A stretch of 64,000 nucleotides of DNA from Styela clava (GCF_964204865.1 NC_135251.1:26288001-26352000); one strand, 5' to 3'. Shown: positions 35,357-49,500, counted from the stretch's first letter. The notes: generated by a model not told the origin, from the sequence alone. Translations and numbers: made by a program.

Positions 35357-37686
35357 CTCGATGCTTTTATTGGCCATGTCAAGAATTATCAGCGAAATTG
35401 AGGAGCATGCATACTTTAATGTTTGCTATCACTCAGAAACGCAATGGAGTAGACCATAAACTGCTTTTGGATCTGAAATGGTTTCAAGATATGACAATCG
35501 AATTCAATTTTCCCCTACAGTATGTGCAGTTATTTTTATCTCCAAGCAAGTTTGTGCGCTGTCAACTGGAACCAAATATTGATGGAGAAGTTAAAATGCA
35601 TACAAGAATGGGGATTTGCTGACACCATATAGATGAGTAGTCGATACTGGGTTAACTGATTTGAGCCCTCCAAGTCAGAAAAACGATTTTAGACTGCAAA
35701 ATCTGAGGTTTCCTTTGGCAGGAAATTTCATAGAGAAACCATTGGTGCAACTCGAATTTTATTGCAATAATTTGGTCAGAAAAAACGTAGTCCTTCGAAT
35801 TCTAGTTATTGGAAATTTTCAAATCGTTTTGTATGTGCCTACTTCGTAGTTGTGTACAAAGTTACACTTATATTGTCTCTTGATTATTCACCTTCATAAG
35901 TTATGATTGTTATAAAGATAAAGATTAAAATAGCAATGCCTTCTGTAGCAAATATTGAACAAGTTTTATTCTGTTTTTAGTTACTCAAGTTGATAGCCCA
36001 ATAATCCTCTGTGGAGGAGACCATTTCGATGGTGATAGTGGACTGGTGCCTTATGTCATCATTGCTAGGGGATAGATTTGGTAGACTGATTGAGCAATTT
36101 TGTGCATTATTGCCTGCGGTATTGAAATTCTGTAGTTTTGTTGTGGTTATGTTATACTTCTGATGTCAGATACATTGTTCAAACAGTTTGATTTAATACA
36201 TGTTTATTGAGAGATTCGTAAATGGTACAATTTGAAATACTGTATTATGGCAAGCAAAAATAGTTAGCAGTCTCTGACAAACTGGCTTCAGAAACCGATA
36301 ATAGGGTTAGCCATTTAGATGGTTACGAATAATTAATTCTTGGATTCATAATATCATCAATTGACTTACTCCAGGAGATGCAACAATTAACTCTTGTATA
36401 ATGGTTATTTGTATTTCATATACTGTATAGCGGTCGATCAAAAGTGTATCACTGTAATAGTCTGCAGCAACAAATGCGAACACTGATATAAGCAAATCCA
36501 TATTTTCAGGATATTGTGCCGAACGTCTCGAATTTACAATGTGCCCCACCGGTAGTCAAAAGTCGTAGTCAATCGTGATTCGCATTTAGCAACAGCAGCG
36601 GCAGAGAAATGCTAAATTATTTATGTCATTAGTTGATGCACACTGTAAATTCTTTTAGTGGCCCGGTGTAGGCTACATGTTAATCAAGTCATCGATCTAG
36701 TCACACTGGAATGATTTTGGCGTTTAGAAGGCCGTTAATCACTGTTCTCGAGTGGGAAAGCGTTCATCCCGGCAATGGGAATTTTTTCAAGTGGCATTGA
36801 GAGTGGGGGCAGAGCCTCCGTCCCCGCAGTGGTGAAAAAACGTTTGAAACGCCACGCCCACTTGTTACCTAATCCTAAAAAGTCGCTTTTCTCTTTAATT
36901 ACTGGACCAATTGCTCTGAAATTTTCAGTGCTTGAAGATAACAATTTTCTTTAAAAGGCTTTTACTTTCATTTACTTCAAACGTGTCTATATATTGGAGT
37001 ATAGCTCTCTTGTAATTTAATTGCAGTAATAAAAAATTAGTGTACAGATAGCTGTGACAACTAGGCTTTACCGGTACATTTAAAAAACATATTCTTGTAT
37101 GTGATGAATCATAATGATGGTTCGAGACACATACCCCATTTCACAGGCGCCAACTAGCAAAAGCACTCTTAAAATAGCCCCGGAAATTTTGCAAGGGTAA
37201 AGTATATTAACGACTAACTGGTCTGAGCGGATGCGAAAAGAGACCACTGTTATGTCACTTTGCATTTTGAGTATATGAAGTATTTTTCGGGGGTCAAGGG
37301 TCGGGGAAAGGTCCATATGTCTGTGAACTCATCATCAAGTTAATTATGACGTTTGCGCATAATTGGTATCAATTTTGGTGAAGTCAAAGTTGTTCATTTT
37401 GTGAATTAGAGACTTCTGCTCGTGATCTAACTCCTAACACACCAACAAGCAAAAAATTCCGATAATCAAGTATCCGAAATTTCACAAACATAAAGTAAAG
37501 AACAGAGTACTTTCGGGTCAAGGGTCACAAAAAAATAAAAATTTTCTGATCTAAAGCGCAACGTATATTATGGTATCGACCTGATGCAAAAGGCTTTGTT
37601 TAGACCGCAAGCGTGATCCTACCCGTGAGGTTATTGCTAGATTTCGCTAACGGGTCGACGACGTTTGTTCGATATTCTAGAGAGAG
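35357..37686. other. Intergenic region CLASRP-MEA1
   Basis: Holds the CLASRP 3' UTR and the MEA1 promoter. A reversed copy of the CAATTGGTCCAGTA dispersed repeat lies at about 36890-36990. Two GGGTCAAGGGTC-type stretches near 37290 and 37515 resemble each other. No further coding exon recognised. Confidence 0.45.
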
Positions 37687-38738
37687 ATGACCAACAAACG
37701 TATCCAAGTTCCAGAGCCAGATCAGTCTAAAAAAGATGAACCAGACCAGCATGTTATGAACCAAGTTGCTGAATTGAATGCTTCGGGTAGTGACACCGAT
37801 GATGAGGCCTATGATATGGATGTTCATGGGTTAGTAAAGAAAATATTATGGTGCTGGTATCGGTACGGTTTAAAATCTCTATGTTAATCAAAGTTGACCA
37901 ATTCCCTATGCACATTGTTTTGTTGCAGAATGTTTACTTGTTTGATTTCCATTTAAGTCATTTACTGTTAAATCAATACTGCAATACATCTTTACCAAAT
38001 TGTTATATTTATATTAGCTCCACCTGACAACGAACATAAAATAAAAATGATTTTTTAAACTATTACTAAAGACAGAAAGACGCTTGCTCAAAAGTTGTAG
38101 AAAATAGATTCATGCTGCTAATTTCACCAGTTGTTCCCTTCATACATTACTTATTACGGTAACTGTAAAGCAAGCAAATATATATGGGCCATTTTTCAGC
38201 TCTAGTGTATATTTAAAATGCTTAAGAATAGATCTCCACATTCACAATAGGCCTTGAAGCTACATTTTTTGGATCGAGAGTGTTATTTTAATTGTCAACT
38301 TTGACCTGTGTATATGTACATGTTCGTTTTACAGGTACCTGCCACTAACATTATCTGAAAATGATGCTGGAATATCAGAGTTTCATGCAGAACCAATGGA
38401 TTCTTCAGATGATGAAATGGCTGAAGAAAATGACGAGGTGTCTCACCAGGAAAAAAGAGAATTAACAGTTAATACTGGTAATTTTTGTATAAGTGTTTTA
38501 TAAACACTTACCATTTCCATCAGGTTCAAAAACACCCAAATATTTTTCAGATCTTGTCCTTGATGCAATGAAAAGTATTTCACTTCCACAAAGCAGCATT
38601 CCATCTTGGGCAGATGAACTTTCAGAAAATGATTGGAACAGCATGATTCAAAGGACTATTACTGGAGAAAAAAAACCTGTGCAGCAAAGTCTGAGCCAGA
38701 GTTGTGCTGTCACAACAGACAAAGGAGAATCAACTTGA
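37687..38738 (+). CDS. MEA1: Male-enhanced antigen 1 homologue (MEA1), 3 exons
   Basis: Exons 37687-37829, 38335-38477 and 38551-38738 join in phase to give 157 aa. An acidic N-terminal half (NASGSDTDDEAYDMDVHG) runs across the first junction into GYLPL, matching the conserved GYxPL segment. The C-terminal block DLVLDAMKSISLPQSSIPSW followed by ADELSENDWN corresponds to the conserved MEA1 C-terminus, where vertebrates have VKRTMAGVSLP...PAWAREISDAQWEDVV. Human MEA1 is about 185 aa; its molecular role is poorly known (expressed in testis and elsewhere). A second in-frame acceptor at 38523 would add nine residues, so exon 3 may have two starts. AATAAA occurs near 38890. Confidence 0.88.
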
Positions 38739-38985
38739 CAGCCTGCTTTGTACCAAACAATATTGGTGCAATATCAGTGATCCATTTGAAACCGTCAGAT
38801 TTGCCCCATTCAGTATAACATATTTTTGAAAAAATATTTTAATGGTGAAAACGAATCGCACATGGTTGTGAAAAATAATTGTGCCAAAGAAAATAAAAAC
38901 TACAGTGAAATGAAAAAAAAACATCAAGAAGAATACAGTGTGAGAAAATATCCTGTACATATATGAAAAAATTGGCAAGACTGCA

Positions 38986-41476
38986 TTAAGATCCTATCTT
39001 TTTATATTTTGCTGTTTTGAGACTTTCAATTTTCTTAAAAGCGATTATGCAATGTAAATTCCTCCCTTTCTTTTTGGTCTTCCTTTCTTGTACTCCACGA
39101 TGTGTTTGACGAATATCAAAGTAGTATGGGGACTCTGAGTGCAGATCTTGAAGTATATCACACCATCTAAACAAAATGGTTATGGGTATACATAAAACAC
39201 TGCCGTGATGAAGGTTATGGAATGAATATAAAAGCAGCACCTACTTTTTACAATGAATAGGTGGGTGACATCTACTTGGCTCTCCAATGAAAAACCAAGT
39301 TGTGCATGGGGTTGTACATGTCAAAGCTTCTGTGGAGTCTCTTTCAGGAATACTGGTGAAAGCATGAGTGGGGAGATATGCTTCTGTTGGATTCTGCAAA
39401 TATTAAAATAATCACAAAAAACTTGCTATAACTTCGTAGTGAACAACAGACATACCAGTGGTGTATCCTCGTATCCAATCGGACAGAAGTAGTGATTCAA
39501 ACAATGGTATATAAATCCCATTTTTTCATCTACAAGACCATTTTTCAATTGTGTAATTGCACTTTCATCAGTCATTGTTCGTGTCTGCAAGCGGCCTGAT
39601 ATAAGAAGATATTGGTCCAGCTTATGAGAATAACCTGTTTTTTTCATCATGGATTTTCATATTTTATCAAGTAATAGCTTGATGCTGCGTTTTTTATTAT
39701 CTAACATTGGTTATTCGGTATGAAGTCGCCTTGTAATAGACTTTTAAAAAACAAGTTATGAATGGTATCATATCATTGCAGCAATATGTCAAATCTTATA
39801 CAAAGGTAATTAATATATGGTTTACTCAAATACAATTGCGAGAGTGTTTTTTAGTTCGCATTTCATATATATTGAGATATTTTATTTGGAAATGAGTGTC
39901 TGTATCCAACTAACTGATTGTACCTTTCGGTTTGTAGAGATAATATGCTCGTCCATGAACACCATAGCGTTCATTCAATCGTCTGAACCATCTCATCAAC
40001 GTAGCATTTCCAGTAAATGGGCCAAAACGTATTTCTTCGAAAGGTGGTTTAAAACCCAAGCAATGCAGAGCCGCTTCCTGATATTACATCAAATTTTGTT
40101 ATACATTGTGAATTAATTACTCACATGTTACATCTAACTGAAAGCCCTATAACAAAATCCACAGTACATTACTGTTGCGATTAGTTTGATCACATTATAT
40201 TTGATTTGCAAATTGCTCGCACAATCATATCTTGATTAGATAATTCACATACACACTTTATGTGTCAGTCTGAGAAGTTTTCCAACAAAAGTGTGTAACA
40301 GCATTAAGAGTTTAGTGCAGTGGTTTCCGACTGTTCTCGATATATTTAATGACGTTTATACACCGTTTTGCTATAGACTTTCAAGTCTGAGACATGAAAT
40401 GTGTATGTGAATTATCCATTTGATATCTGACTGAGCGAGCAAACTAATCCTGACTGTTGAAAATTTAATAAAGGCTATCAGTTAGTTGGAACATGTGAAA
40501 CTGCTATTTTGATGTTTGCTAAGTTGGGAAAAGCTGGTGTAGTTAATCATGTAACTTTTTTAGCTAGTGAACATATATTACCATTACCATACTTGAGTAA
40601 TCGGAGGCAATGTTCCTGTTCCTAAGTTGCTGTAAAGATAATTCCAGACTGAGACAACCGAAGAAAGACCACAAGATTTCTTATACTGGGGCCTTGAAAT
40701 GCAGTGCCATCTTCTTAAGTCAAGAACTTTCCTCTCAGCAAGAATTTCGTTCGTCAACCCGGACAAGTCAGGGCCTTGGGATCTGAAATATAATTACGGT
40801 TTTAGAATTGTTGCTAATACAGAAGTTAATTATTAAACCTAAAATCTTTATTATACTTTTCTTGACTTTCCCTTGCAGATCTCCTAAATTTAGTCTTTGA
40901 ACTCTTCTGAGCAGACTTTTTCAGATCACTGCCTACATCAATTTCCCATGCTGTTGAACTCAAACAAGGATCACCACCTGCAGGATTAGAAAGTATGGTG
41001 CTAAAATTATCCGTGGTACATGGCTGGCTGGTTACAACAGTACTGTCATGTGTCTGCAAACTTTTTAAATTTCTAGCAGATTTAACAAAAATTTTCCCCT
41101 TCACACCTAAGGTTAATGGCTCGCTGTCTGATTCTTCTGAACTTGACGACACTGATGTTTCTTCCATCACGGATCCTTCAATTACAGAATGTGTTTGTTC
41201 GGGTAGTAGAAAACCATTTTTCTTTTTCGACATATCATTATAATGGTATTTTGTTGGTGTTTTCAGTTTCACGGATTTCAAGCTTTCGGATATAAATGTG
41301 GAGGACTGCCCCAAACTATGTTGTGATTTGCTCACTATGGTATTGTGGTTTGCATCATCTTCAAAACAACTCTCGTACTCTGAATCACTTTCATCAACAG
41401 GGGTGTGGTTAGTGCGGTTTATGTCAGGCAAAGCATCACCAATCTTTGGTCTCAAAATACTTAGTAAAGAGCCCAT
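38986..41476 (-). CDS. BIVM: BIVM homologue, 6 exons
   Basis: Minus-strand exons in transcript order: 41476-40839, 40782-40593, 40077-39924, 39595-39456, 39393-39245, 39166-38986. All phases agree, giving 483 aa (human BIVM 503). Exon 1 is Ser/Asp/Glu-rich and poorly conserved. Exon 2 has the hallmark [20 protein letters not shown] followed by [14 protein letters not shown]. Exon 3 has [18 protein letters not shown] and MRWFRRLN, exon 4 [15 protein letters not shown], exon 5 [18 protein letters not shown], exon 6 [18 protein letters not shown] and LHCIIAF. The start is the first ATG in the exon 1 frame ([11 protein letters not shown]) in a favourable AAAATGG context. BIVM is a conserved intracellular protein of uncertain function, named for a short immunoglobulin-like motif. 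It is convergent with MEA1, 247 bp apart. Confidence 0.93.
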
Positions 41477-42193
41477 TTTACATTTCGGTACTCTTGTATA
41501 TTTATTAAGAAAAAATATCAAACTGTTCAAGACATCTGGAATATATTGAAAATTTGAATTAGTTTTACCGTTGCTAAGGACAGAAGGAGTAAAAATGATA
41601 CGTTAAAAATTTTTCCTATTAAAACTATGTCTGTACCTGGATGTTTTGTAGTATTTCTACCATCACAGAATACTTTTTTGCCACCAAACAGCCCTACATA
41701 AGTTTAAATCAGTAGTGTAGCACAATGTCTAAATGTATGCTTGAATTAGATTTGTCAGTATACAGATATACTAGACATGAATGACAGAATGCTGATAGTC
41801 AGATGCTTCTGCACAATTAATTTGTTTGAGAATGAATTATATCTGGATACAAGAGCTTTTTGGTACCGTGCCATTTGTATTTGCAGTCTTGTGTGTCTCT
41901 CCATGACCAGACTGCCAGATGACTGAACCAGGTGCTCGTACAACCAGCTCAACCATTGTCATGGAAAGGGGCTGCTATGGTTGGACTTACTAAGGCCACA
42001 ACCGTACGGATGCGTCCAGACTGCAAGATGACAAAGTCTTCTTTCAGTCTTAGCTGTTAGATTTACAAGTTTTATTGCTAATTAGACCTGAAATGCTGTT
42101 TCTTGTCTGAATGCGCATAGAATCGGTTTGGAATTCAAACAATACTGTAAGGTGTAAAACGCGGGCACATATTACTCTATAATTCAAGTCTTA
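41477..42193. other. BIVM upstream region, no other gene seen
   Basis: Presumed promoter and 5' UTR of BIVM on the minus strand. No conserved element recognised. One 65-codon minus frame near 41755-41952 shows no family resemblance. Confidence 0.4.
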
Positions 42194-42201
42194 CATCTGT
42201 A

Positions 42202-42396
42202 GGTGACCGTACATTTGAACCCATGCGTATATCCACGGGTTCAATCTATATGCGGAATGCGGGTGCTAAAACCCATGGGTTAGGGTTAGTATGGGTTTAA
42301 CTATCCGTGAAACGAAAAAAATTCCATAGGTGCAATAGCATACAGGTGCAATTGTCATGGGTTCAAATGTACGTGGGTTCAAATGCATTGGAACCA
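42202..42396. mobile_element. MITE of the GGTGACCGTACATTTGAACC family
   Basis: Starts GGTGACCGTACATTTGAACC, ends TGCATTGGAACCA, flanked by perfect 8-bp duplications CATCTGTA (42194-42201, 42397-42404). Nearly identical in sequence to the copy at 7986-8189, so the family was recently active. Confidence 0.92.
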
Positions 42397-42733
42397 CATC
42401 TGTACAATGTTCTCAAAACCAAAATATCAGACACCGGTAAGCAAGGTAAGGTACTAAAGCTAACCCGTTAACCACCTTCGCTTGATGAGTTGACCATATC
42501 GAGTTGGCCGCCGTGACTTGTAGCCCTCACCCTATTATACGCGATGGTGCTGAGAAGTTCGAGTGAGTGATAGTCGTGCTCGTGTATAAATTAATGAATA
42601 TTTATCAAAACTGCTTCATAATTAACTTTAAATATATAAAATGTGCTTCTGAATAATATTGATACTCTCTACGGGGCGAGGCTAACTCGACAGCATTACA
42701 GCGGCTCCTGTAATCGGGTATGGTAGGTACCGG

Positions 42734-45090
42734 GGGTAGTTAAAAAATGGCTATGTCCCATATGTCCGCTATGTCCCTACTAAAATGGCTATGTCCGCTA
42801 TGTCCCTACTAAAATGGCTATGTCCCATCTAAAATTGCGTCTCCGATATTTTCCTACTAAAATGACTATGTCCGATATGTCCCTACTAAAATGACTATGT
42901 CCGCTATGTCCCTACTGAAATGGCTATGTCCGCTATATCCCTACTAAAATGACTATGTCCGCTATGTCCCTACTAAAATGACTATGTCCGCTATGTCCCT
43001 ACTGAAATGGCTATGTCCGCTATATCCCTACTAAAATGGCTATGTCCCCACTAAAATGGCTATGTCCCATCTAAAATTGCGACTCCGATATTTTCCTACT
43101 AAAATGACTATGTCCGCTATGTCCCTACTAAAATGGCTATGTCCCATCTAAAATTGCGACTCCGATATTTTCCTACTAAAATGACTATGTCCGCTATGTC
43201 CCTACTAAAATGGCTATGTCCCATCTAAGATTGCGACTCCGATATTTCCCTACTAAAATGACTATGTCCGCTATGTCCCTACTAAAATGGCTATGTCCGC
43301 TATTTTCCTACTAAAATGGCTATGTCCGCTATGTCCCTACTAAAATGGCTATGTCCCATCTAAAATTGCGACTCCGATATTTTCCTACTAAAATGACTAT
43401 GTCCGCTATGTCCCTACTAAAATGGCTATGTCCCATCTAAAATTGCGACTCCGATATTTTCCTACTAAAATGACTATGTCTCTACTAAAATGGCTATGTC
43501 CCATCTAAGATTGCGTCTCCGATATTTTCCTACTAAAATGACTATGTCCGCTATGTTCCTACTAAAATGACTATGTCCCTACTGAAATGGCTATGTCCGC
43601 TATATCCCTACTAAAATGGCTATGTCCGCTATGTCCCTACTAAAATGACTATGTCCGCTATGTCCCTACTGAAATGGCTATGTCCGCTATATCCCTACTA
43701 AAATGGCTATGTCCGCTATGTCCCTACTAAAATGACTATGTCCGCTATGTCCCTACTGAAATGGCTATGTCCGCTATATCCCTACTAAAATGGCTATGTC
43801 CGCTATGTCCCTACTAAAATGGCTATGTCCCATCTAAAATTGCGACTCCGATATTTTCCTACTAAAATGACTATGTCCGCTATGTCCCTACTAAAATGGC
43901 TATGTCCCATCTAAAATTGCGACTCCGATATTTTCCTACTAAAATGACTATGTCCGCTATGTCCCTACTAAAATGGCTATGTCCGCTATGTCCCTACTAA
44001 AATGGCTATGTCCCATCTAAAATTGCGACTCCGATATTTCCCTACTAAAATGACTATGTCCGCTATGTCCCTACTAAAATGGCTATGTCCGCTATTTTCC
44101 TACTAAAATGACTATGTCCGCTATGTCCCTACTAAAATGGCTATGTTCCATCTAAAATTGCGACTCCGATATTTTCCTACTAAAATGACTATGTCCGCTA
44201 TGTCCCTACTAAAATGACTATGTCCCTACTAAAATGGCTATGTCCCATCTAAAATTGCGACTCCGATATTTTCCTACTAAAATGACTATGTCCCTACTAA
44301 AATGGCTATGTCCCATCTAAAATTGCGTCTCCGATATTTTCTACTAAAATGACTATGTCCCTACTAAAATGGCTATGTCCCATCTAAAATTGCGACTCCG
44401 ATATTTTCCTACTAAAATGACTATGTCCGCTATGTCCCTACTAAAATGACTATGTCCGCTATGTTCCTACTAAAATGGCTATGTCCCATCTAAAATTGCG
44501 ACTCCTATATTTTCCTACTAAAATGACTATGTCCCTGCTAAAATGGCTATGTCCCATCTAAAATTGCGTCTCCGATATTTTCCTAATAAAATGACTATGT
44601 CCGCTATGTCCCTACTAAAATGACTATGTCCGTACTGAAATGGCTATGTCCGCTATATCCCTACTAAAATGGCTATGTCCCTACTAAAATGGCTATGTCC
44701 CATCTAAAATTGCGACTCCGATATTTTCCTACTAAAATGACTATGTCCGCTATGTCCCTACTAAAATGGCTATGTCCCATCTAAAATTGCGACTCCGATA
44801 TTTTCCTACTAAAATGACTATGTCCGCTATGTCCCTACTAAAATGGCTATGTCCGCTATATCCCTACTAAAATGGCTATGTCCCATCTAAAATTGCGACT
44901 CCGATATTTTCCTACTAAAATGACTATGTCCGCTATGTCCCTACTAAAATGGCTATGTCCGCTATATTCCTACTAAAATGTCTATATCTCTACTAAAATG
45001 GCTATGTCCCTACTTAAATGGCAAAGTCCTAAATGGCTATGTTCTAAAATTGCGATTCCGATTAGTTTCAACTAAAATAGCTATGTCTGG
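42734..45090 (+). repeat. Left terminal minisatellite array (77-bp higher-order unit)
   Basis: Built from three related blocks: a 29-bp unit (AAAATGACTATGTCCGC + TATGTCCCTACT), a 20-bp unit (AAAATGGCTATGTCCCATCT) and a 28-bp unit (AAAATTGCGACTCCG + ATATTTTCCTACT). Together they make a 77-bp higher-order repeat, mixed with extra copies of the 29-bp unit. It decays from about 44980 inward. No long ORF. Confidence 0.97.
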
Positions 45091-45350
45091 AATATCGGAT
45101 CAAAATTGATAGATTTATATCGAACATGATCATCACCACAAAATCAATTGTGACGTAGGGTTAAGAAAAGAGACTTTGAAATTAACATCAAATCAACTGT
45201 TACTTTGTATCTAGATTCTTGACTATAGATGCAATTTTTCAAGTTCTAATTCTGATTTAAAATTTGCACATTTTTAAAATCAACTATTCTAGAATGTCAA
45301 AATAAATTGAATGGTAGTAGTTAATATTTTGTTTAAAACTTACCTATAAG
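45091..45350. other. Inner flank of the left array
   Basis: AT-rich interior of the composite transposon between array and hAT relic. No ORF or repeat recognised. Confidence 0.4.
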
Positions 45351-45668
45351 GTAGATATCAAGGTGATCCAAACCCAGGCACGCAAGCCACATGTGGCCCG
45401 CCGCTTTATTATCTGTGGCCCGCCGCTTTATTATCTGTGGCCCGCGTCACATTCGGAGAGTAATCAAAAAATCGCATTTCGTGTTGTTTCGTAATAAAAT
45501 TGAATAGAAAAAACTTTTGACATTTTGTTACATCAATAATGTCACTGAATTGACTAGTGTTATGGCTAGCTGAGGCAACTAGCGAAGTTGAATGATGTGC
45601 TTGGCAGTCTAAATCGTTATCTGGCTTTCTATCTTTTTGTTCGGGAATATATGCTAACAATATATATA

Positions 45669-46049
45669 CCGTGTTTCGCCGAAAATAAGACCTACCCTAA
45701 AAATAAGACCTAGCCTAAATTTTAGGATTGATTTTAATATAAGTCCTCCCTAATAAGACCTAGTCAATAACGCGAATTTTTTTTTTACCTGGTCGATAGC
45801 AAGAAATCTCTCCCATACGTTATAAATGATTACCTAATCTAAAACGTGTGGGAGAGGAAAACGTGTCATTTAAGTAAATGGATATCGGTTTCAATATTTT
45901 TTTTTTTATTTGAAAATCTCCTAATTCTGTACTTTCTAATTTTGTTTTTGATGAATAAAATTATAAGACATTCCCCGAAAATAAGCTCTAGTGATATTTT
46001 TCGAAAGAAAATTGAAATAAGACACTGTCTTATTTTCGCGGAAACACGG
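45669..46049. mobile_element. MITE with CCGTGTTTCGCCGAAAATAA ends, TA target
   Basis: Inverted termini CCGTGTTTCGCCGAAAATAA and TTATTTTCGCGGAAACACGG, flanked by TA on each side. AAATAAGACCTA-type repeats lie inside. Ends of this kind are widespread in invertebrate and vertebrate genomes. Non-coding. Confidence 0.82.
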
Positions 46050-46106
46050 TAGGCATCATAGAAAACTAAAAATCGAATGCGGATTCTATTAGCCTGTGAT
46101 GGCTAT

Positions 46107-46324
46107 TGTTATATCTTTATAACAAGTAATGAATACAGACTCATTACAAAACTGCACGCGATTTATTTGGACATCCGTCCGTCAACTTAGTTCAAAACAA
46201 AAGACCACTAAACAGAGGAAAAACAACTTACGGCACTAGACAGCATTGTGACGTAACAATATAGCACACAAGCAGATAGAGTAGTAAACAAGCTATGATA
46301 GTAAGCTCAACATAATATATAACA
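46107..46324 (-). repeat. 3' LTR of the gypsy element
   Basis: 218 bp, TG...CA ends, immediately preceded on the minus strand by the polypurine tract. Should contain the polyadenylation region of the element. Confidence 0.95.
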
Positions 46325-46544
46325 CTCCTTCCCCCCTTTTTGGAAATATTGTACAAATTCAAGAACCAAATATTAAAAATAAATGTACAACACAATTACC
46401 CGAATTCCAACATTCCCAATCAAATGGTATAAAATATTGCAAAAACAAATATACAAGCAACGTACAGAATTTCACAAAGAAACTAAGAAATTCAAAGAAA
46501 CTTTTACAACTATAATTCTGTCCAGTACAAAATTATAAAACTTC

Positions 46545-49500
46545 TTATAGAGATAGTTTTTCTGGCGGTTTTGATATTCTGCCAGATCTTGTTTTATAAG
46601 GTATGTTTGAATTACTGGACGATTCTGGAAAATTAGGAACTGGGTCTACATTGTCTCTGTCATTTTGAGATTCATCAGTCTCTTCAATAGCAGTAGAGGT
46701 AGGAGTTGAATTTCTATCTCCCACATCAACATCAGGTATTCCTGTTGGAATTGCAGCTGGTATTCTCTCACTCATTCTAAAATCTTGATTCCCTTCACGT
46801 ACCATTACATCATCAGCAGAAAATCGATGTCGAATATGATCAAGATGACGTCTAAAAATTCTTCCATCGTTCAAACGAACACGACACATTTGACCCATAA
46901 CTTCAGTTACTGTGGCAGGTAACCATTTGAAACGAGATCCAACGACTTCTGTAATAAAAACTGGGTCATCAATGTGAAAAGTTCTTATTATTCCACTTGG
47001 AACATTCTCTGCTGACTTCTTCAAACGTGATGAAGGTGCGATTAGATCCAGATGCGTTCTAATCTTACGACGAAAAAGTAATTCCGACGGAGTCTGACCA
47101 GTCGTTGTATGTGGTGTAGTTCGGTATTTAAATAACCAGCGAACAAGTCTGACTGACAAAGATGCTGGTGCTTGTTTCTTCAATCCAAGTTTAACTTGTT
47201 TTACCATTGATTCAGCTTGGCCATTAGAAGCCGGATGTCTCGGTGGTGAAAACAAGTGCTTCACTCCATTTGCCTTTAGAAATGTTGCAAATTCGTCTCC
47301 TGCAAAACAACCAGCGTTGTCAGTGACTACAACTAGTGGTAATCCATGTGTAGCAAATGAAAGTCTGACTTTTTCAATAGTTTCATGAGCAGAAACTGAC
47401 GATGTAATCCACACATCTGGCCATTTGCTAAACGCATCAACAATAACAAGAAGCATTTTCCCATCAACTGGACCGGCATAGTCCATATGTATTTTTTGCC
47501 ATGGACCATTAGGATAAGACCATGGGCTAGCAGGAACTTGAGGTGCACTGGGACGTAACTGTTGACACAAACTGCAAGATTTCACCAACTCTTCAATATC
47601 AGCATCAACCCCAGGCCACCATACATGATTACGAGCAATTCTTTTCATAGAACAAATACCAGGATGACCATCGTGAAGTAATTGCAACACTTTCTGTCTT
47701 CCTTGTGGCGGAATAATTACTCGACAACCCCAAAATAAACAATTTTCATGGACACTTAGTTCCGTCTCTTTGCTTCTATAAATTTGTAATTCTGGGTCTA
47801 TGTCAGAAGATTTTGGCCAGCCCATTTGAGTATGATGCATAACTGCGGACAGTACAGGATCTCTTCTCGTCCAAGACTGAATTGCATCAACTTTAACAAG
47901 GGTAGAATCGACTGCTTCAAGAAGATTCACTACATCACCACAAGGCGGTATATAATCCGGTTTATCAGGCAAAGGCAAACGACTTAGTGCATCGCTATTG
48001 GCTTGGTTTTTACCTGGAACATACACTAATTCGTATTGATATCCATCAAGTAATACTTTCCAACGGATCATTCTCGGTGGAGCTGCATCAGGAAGTGGCT
48101 TATTCTTCCCAAGTAAACCGAGAAGTGGCTTGTGATCAGTTTCCAAAACAAACGGTCTTCCATATAAAAATGAATGGAACTTTGTAACAGCGAATACTAG
48201 AGCTAATCCCTCTCTATCCAATTGGCTATAATTACGCTCTGGTTTTGACAAAGATCTGGATGCAAAAGCCACAGGACGTTCTCCTTCCTGCGTTATTACA
48301 GATAAAACTGCTCCGATTCCATAAGGACTGGCATCTGCAGAAACAATGACGGCGGCATTTCCGTCAAAATGAGCAAGGCATGGAGCATTACACAATAGCG
48401 ATTTCGTTTTCTTAAAAGCTTCCACTTGCCTTTTATTCCAGTGCCATCGAACATTCGAACGAAGAAGTTCATACAAAGGAGCAGCAACAGTTGATAAATT
48501 TTTAATGAATTTACCATAATAATTAAGCATCCCCAGATATGAGCGCAACTGATGTATATTTTGTGGTTCTGGGGCATCCAGAACAGCTCTCAGATTATCT
48601 TCAGTTGGTTGAACACCAAGTTTATTTATACGATATCCAAGATAAGTAATTTCTGAAACCATCCATTTACATTTGTTTGAATTAATTTTTAGACCTTCAT
48701 TTGTAAGACGCTTGAAAACTTCTTCCAATCTGGCTATGTGTTCTTTATCAGAAGAACCGGTTACTCCAATATCGTCTTGGAAAACACCTACACCTGCTAT
48801 GTCACCCAGCAGTGTTTCAAGATATCTCTGGAATATAGCTGGGGCACTTGATATTCCATAAACAAGACGATTTGTCGTGAATAATCCCTTATGTGTATTA
48901 ACTACTGTGTACTTTTGACTCTCTTCTGCCAATGGTATCTGCAGATATGCCTCTTTCAGATCAATAACAGAGAATTTTTCCCCACCAGCAAATTTAGTCA
49001 ATAATTCATCCACCTTTGGCAATGGATACTGCTCAAGACGACTTGCTTTATTTACAGTCAAGTCATAACTTCCACAGAGCCGAACTGACTTCTGATCAGC
49101 TTTTAATACGGTAACCATAGGTGCAGCCCAATCGGATGTTTTACATGGCTTCAAAACACCGATTTCAACTTGTCTATCAAGTTCAGCTTCAACCAATTCT
49201 TTGAGTGCAAGAGGTACAGGTCGTGGTTTATAAAATTTAGGCTTAACGCTGTCATCAATCTCCAATTTGGCTTCAGTTTTTGCACAACCTAATCCAGGTG
49301 AAGACAATTCAGGATACTTATCAAGCAGTGTACTGATTTTAACATCAGAATAGTTAATTTTGAAAATTGAATTCCAATCAAGTTTGATATGTTTCAACCA
49401 ATTTCTCCCCAGCAATGGTTTACAGCGGTTACTATTTCTTACCACAGTGATTGGCAATACCATTGGGTTACCATTTTGATACGTTACAGTAACATCCCTT

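Noticed and set aside
42734-45090. Possible CRISPR array or centromeric satellite
   Set aside because: Units lack unique spacers, the genome is clearly animal, and the array is tied to a transposon end with an inverted partner at 58494-60069.
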